A stretch of DNA of 9,504 bases from Gemmatimonadota bacterium (GTDB taxonomy: Bacteria > Gemmatimonadota > Gemmatimonadetes > Gemmatimonadales > GWC2-71-9), in assembly GCA_003220955.1 (NCBI GenBank), contig QHTW01000148.1, forward strand, positions 1 through 9,504, written 5' to 3'. Positions within the stretch are counted from its first letter, which is position 1; the number at the start of each line of letters is the position of its first letter. The notes beneath the pieces are model-generated. The model did no database searches. It was not told the DNA's origin and saw only the letters and a list, made by a program, of their open reading frames with translations. Shown in pieces: positions 6,796-9,504 of the stretch. A program made the position numbers and the translations under genes.

Positions 6796-9504
6796 ATGAA
6801 CACCATTGCTCGCGTCACGCTCCTGCTCGGAGCGCTGAGTTTCGCCGCGTCCCGAGCCCAGGCACAATACTTCGGCCGCAACGCTGTCCAGTATGAAAGC
6901 TTCCACTTCAAAATCCTAAAGACCCAACACTTCGACATCTACTTCTACGATCGCGAAGCGGCGGCAGCGGCCCAGGCCGGTCGGATGGCGGAGCGCTGGT
7001 ACACGCGCATCTCCCAGGTCCTCCGGCATCAGCTCAGCGGCCGCCAGCCGCTGATCTTGTACTCCGACGCGCCGGACTTCCAGCAAACCAATGTACTGGG
7101 AGAGCAGCCGGGTGAGGGCACGGGCGGTGTCACCGAAAGCTTGAAACGGCGCATCATCCTCCCGATGGGCGCGTCGCTGTATGAAACCGACCACGTGATC
7201 GGGCACGAGCTCACGCACGCGTTCCAGTACGATATCACCGGCGTCGGCCGCGGGAATATGGCCACGGGCCTGAACCGTGTGCCGCTGTGGTTCATCGAAG
7301 GGATGGCCGAGTACGTCTCGCTCGGCAACGTGGACCCCAACACGACGATGTGGATGCGCGACGCGGTGCGCCGCGGCGAGCTGCCGAAGTTCCGAGACCT
7401 CGAGAACCCAAGATACTTCCCGTACCGCTGGGGTCAGTCCTTCTGGTCCTACCTGGGTGGGACGTACGGCGACGACATCGTTGGCGCACTGCTGCGGTCG
7501 GCCGGCCGGACCGGGAACGTGCAGTTCGCGTTGGAACAGATGACGCACCGGCCCGCGGACAGTCTCATCGCGGACTGGCATCGCGCGCTCATCGATGCAG
7601 CGAAGCCGGTCGCCGTCGCGACAGGCGTCACGCTGCCGGCCGACCGCGCGCAAAGCATTGCGGCGCGTCTCTTGCCGGTCTCGACATCCGGCGCGCGGCT
7701 GTTGGTCAGCCCCGGGAAGGAACAGCACTACAACCTCGCACCGTCGTTGAGCCCGGACGGCCGTCACCTCGTGTACCTGTCGGACGCCGGGCTGTTCTCC
7801 ATCGACATGTACCTCGCTGATGCCGACAACGGGCGCACGATCCGGAAGCTCGTCTCGGCCACGCGCGACCCGCACCTCGAGAGCATGCAATTCATCAATT
7901 CGGCGGGCGCGTGGGATGCCGACGGCAGCCGGTTCGTGTTCGGTGCGGTCGTGACGGGGCGCCCGGCGCTGCGGATCGTGAACGGCGAGAACGGCGATTT
8001 GATCAAGGAGATCAAATTCCCGTCCCTGGGCGAGATCTTCAATCCGACGTGGTCACCCGACGGAAAAATGATCGCCTTCAGCGCACAAGTCGGAGGGGTT
8101 ACCGATCTCTTTACGTACGATCTCGCGAGTGGCGAGCTGCAGCGCTTGACCGATGATCCCTACGCCGACCTCGAGCCGGCATGGTCGCCGGACGGCTCAC
8201 TGATCGCGTTCGTGACCGATCGCTTCACGACGTCGCTGGACGAGTTGTCCTACGGGGACTATCAGCTGGCCGTGATGGCACCGCACCCCGGTGCCCCGAT
8301 TCGCCGGCTCGCACACCTGGAGCACGCGAAGCACATCAACCCGCAGTGGAGTCCCGACGGTACGAGCCTGTACTTCGTGGGCGATCCGGGCGGCATCAGC
8401 AACGTCTTCCGGCTCTCGCTGGCCGACGGCACGCTCACGCAGGTGACGAATGTCTTCAGCGGCGTCAGCGGCATCACCTCCCTGAGCCCCGCGCTCAGCG
8501 TAGCGCAAAAGACACGGCGCGCCGTGTTCAGCGTGTATTCGGGCGGCGGCTACGCGATTCAGGCGATCGATGACGCGCACGCGCTCGAAGGGGGACCGGT
8601 CATCGATCTGCCAAAAACGGCCGCCGCGCTTCCCCCCCTTGATCGCGCACAGATCGGCACCGGCATCGCGGAGCTGATCAAGGATCCCGCTCCCGGTCTG
8701 CCGCCGCGGAATGCCGTCGCCGTCAACGACGCGGTCAAAGCCTATCACGCCAAGTTGTCGCTCGATTTTATCGCCCAACCGAGCCTCGCGATCGCCGCTG
8801 ATCGGTTCGGGACGTACGTGGGTGGCGGCATCACGTTGTACTGGAGCGACATGCTCGGGGACCACAATCTGGTGACGATGGCGCAGGTGAACGGGCGCGT
8901 CTCCGACTTCGCGGCGCTGCTCGCGTACGGGAATCGGAAATCGCGGTTGAACTGGAGTGTGGGCGCGCAGCAGATCCCGTACATCACGGGCGGCTTTGCC
9001 GCGTACCAGGATCCCAACACCGGCGTCTTTGTCGAGGAGATCGAGCGTTTCAAGCAGACCAACCGCGAGCTGAGCGGGATCGTGTCGTATCCGTTCAACC
9101 GGTCGCGGCGCCTCGAGCTCTCCGCGGGACTGCAGCAGATCACGTTCGATCACGAGCTGCAGAAGCACGGGTTCAACCTCGACGGCTCGGTCGCGTTCGA
9201 TTCGACTATCAACTTTCCCGTCCCCGGGGCGTTGACGCTGGAGGCGACGAGCGCCGCCCTGGTGCACGACAACTCGTTCTATGGGGCGACCAGCCCGATC
9301 CTCGGCTCACGCTGGCGAATCGAAGCAGACCCGACCTTCGGCACGCTGCGATTCGTCACGGCGTTGGCGGACTACCGCAAATACGTGATGCCCGCGCGGC
9401 CATTTACGATCGCGGCCCGCGTGCTGCACGTCGGCCGCTGCGGCCGCATCGCGGAGGACAACCGCATGTACCCGCTCTTCATCGGGTACTCGAGTGTGGT
9501 GCGC
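6796..9504 (+). CDS. Gluzincin peptidase - TolB-like propeller - BamA/TamA-like barrel protein, 3' end outside window
   Basis: The frame is open from ATG 6796 to the last base (903 codons, no stop). MNTIARVTLLLGALSFAASRAQA is a signal peptide (cleavage before QYFG). Residues ~30-270 form a peptidase-MA-type domain with HELTH at 137-141 and WFIEGMAEYVS at 165-175, where E168 would be the third zinc ligand. This is the standard gluzincin pattern, so activity is expected. Residues ~310-595 carry PD40/TolB-like propeller repeats: LSPDGRHLVYLSD (318-330), WDADGSRFVF (373-382), WSPDGKMIAF (419-428), WSPDGSLIAF (463-472) and WSPDGTSLYF (518-527), plus a weaker one. From ~655 alternating strands (LSLDFIAQPSLAIAADRFG, YVGGGITLYW, then LNWSVGAQQ) look like an outer-membrane barrel. 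The visible end (VLHVGRCGR...MYPLFIGYSSVVR) matches the region before the VRGY motif of BamA/TamA barrels. No POTRA domains are present. AGGA (6791-6794) is too close to the ATG to be a good ribosome site. Substrate and orientation of the peptidase are unknown. Confidence 0.9.
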   Translation, partial: MNTIARVTLLLGALSFAASRAQAQYFGRNAVQYESFHFKILKTQHFDIYFYDREAAAAAQAGRMAERWYTRISQVLRHQLSGRQPLILYSDAPDFQQTNVLGEQPGEGTGGVTESLKRRIILPMGASLYETDHVIGHELTHAFQYDITGVGRGNMATGLNRVPLWFIEGMAEYVSLGNVDPNTTMWMRDAVRRGELPKFRDLENPRYFPYRWGQSFWSYLGGTYGDDIVGALLRSAGRTGNVQFALEQMTHRPADSLIADWHRALIDAAKPVAVATGVTLPADRAQSIAARLLPVSTSGARLLVSPGKEQHYNLAPSLSPDGRHLVYLSDAGLFSIDMYLADADNGRTIRKLVSATRDPHLESMQFINSAGAWDADGSRFVFGAVVTGRPALRIVNGENGDLIKEIKFPSLGEIFNPTWSPDGKMIAFSAQVGGVTDLFTYDLASGELQRLTDDPYADLEPAWSPDGSLIAFVTDRFTTSLDELSYGDYQLAVMAPHPGAPIRRLAHLEHAKHINPQWSPDGTSLYFVGDPGGISNVFRLSLADGTLTQVTNVFSGVSGITSLSPALSVAQKTRRAVFSVYSGGGYAIQAIDDAHALEGGPVIDLPKTAAALPPLDRAQIGTGIAELIKDPAPGLPPRNAVAVNDAVKAYHAKLSLDFIAQPSLAIAADRFGTYVGGGITLYWSDMLGDHNLVTMAQVNGRVSDFAALLAYGNRKSRLNWSVGAQQIPYITGGFAAYQDPNTGVFVEEIERFKQTNRELSGIVSYPFNRSRRLELSAGLQQITFDHELQKHGFNLDGSVAFDSTINFPVPGALTLEATSAALVHDNSFYGATSPILGSRWRIEADPTFGTLRFVTALADYRKYVMPARPFTIAARVLHVGRCGRIAEDNRMYPLFIGYSSVVR

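Noticed and set aside
6916..7890. Minus-strand open frame (324 codons) opposite the peptidase domain
   Set aside because: It is a shadow frame; the plus strand carries HELTH and EGMAEY in an uninterrupted coding frame.
8197..9267. Minus-strand open frame (356 codons) opposite the propeller and barrel
   Set aside because: It is a shadow of the long plus-strand frame that runs to the window edge; no domain is recognisable.
9432..9446. CGGCCG-CTG-CGGCCG hairpin as a possible terminator
   Set aside because: It lies inside the barrel coding sequence, has no following T run, and codes for residues that fit the family.
1..9504. Defence system, CRISPR array, transposon or phage module
   Set aside because: No nuclease, helicase, reverse transcriptase, recombinase, phage protein or spaced repeat array was found; all six genes fit metabolic or envelope families.

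Overview
This is a GC-rich, densely coded bacterial window holding six protein genes. Five of them look like envelope proteins (Sec signal peptides, membrane segments or an outer-membrane barrel). A large C-terminal beta-barrel and periplasmic-type enzymes point to a diderm. The combination of a PA-containing M28 peptidase with a long active-site insert and a peptidase/propeller/barrel giant resembles what I know from Gemmatimonadota, but that assignment is inference from protein style only. I see no RNA genes, CRISPR arrays, insertion sequences, integrases or phage genes.

Layout: (A) A plus-strand block, 2-4564, contains the 3' part of mtnC (methionine salvage; its start lies outside the window), then a 746-residue protein that fuses a complete LemA domain to a complete DUF2207 membrane protein, then a secreted M28 zinc metallopeptidase. 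Gaps of 6 and 15 bases suggest one transcript. (B) A minus-strand pair, 6680-4561, contains a secreted double-DUF1259 (LppY/LpqO-type) protein followed by a polytopic membrane protein of the DUF1624/HGSNAT-like acyltransferase family. The two blocks converge with no spacer: a single CTAG palindrome at 4561-4564 supplies both stop codons. (C) Divergent from the minus pair, across a 115-base intergenic region, a plus-strand gene starts at 6796 and stays open to the window end (903 codons visible). It encodes a signal peptide, a HEXXH gluzincin peptidase domain, a TolB-like beta-propeller and the first part of a BamA/TamA-like barrel.

How the genes may work together: MtnC is a cytosolic enzyme with no evident link to the rest. 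The LemA-DUF2207 fusion sits in the inner membrane, the M28 enzyme and the DUF1259 protein are exported, and the last protein is predicted to be in the outer membrane. No complete known pathway or defence system is encoded here. The observations most worth following are the LemA-DUF2207 fusion with a possible internal start, the peptidase-propeller-barrel protein, the conserved HxH-E-H pattern repeated in both halves of the DUF1259 protein, and the long His/Asp-rich insert between metal ligands of the M28 enzyme.
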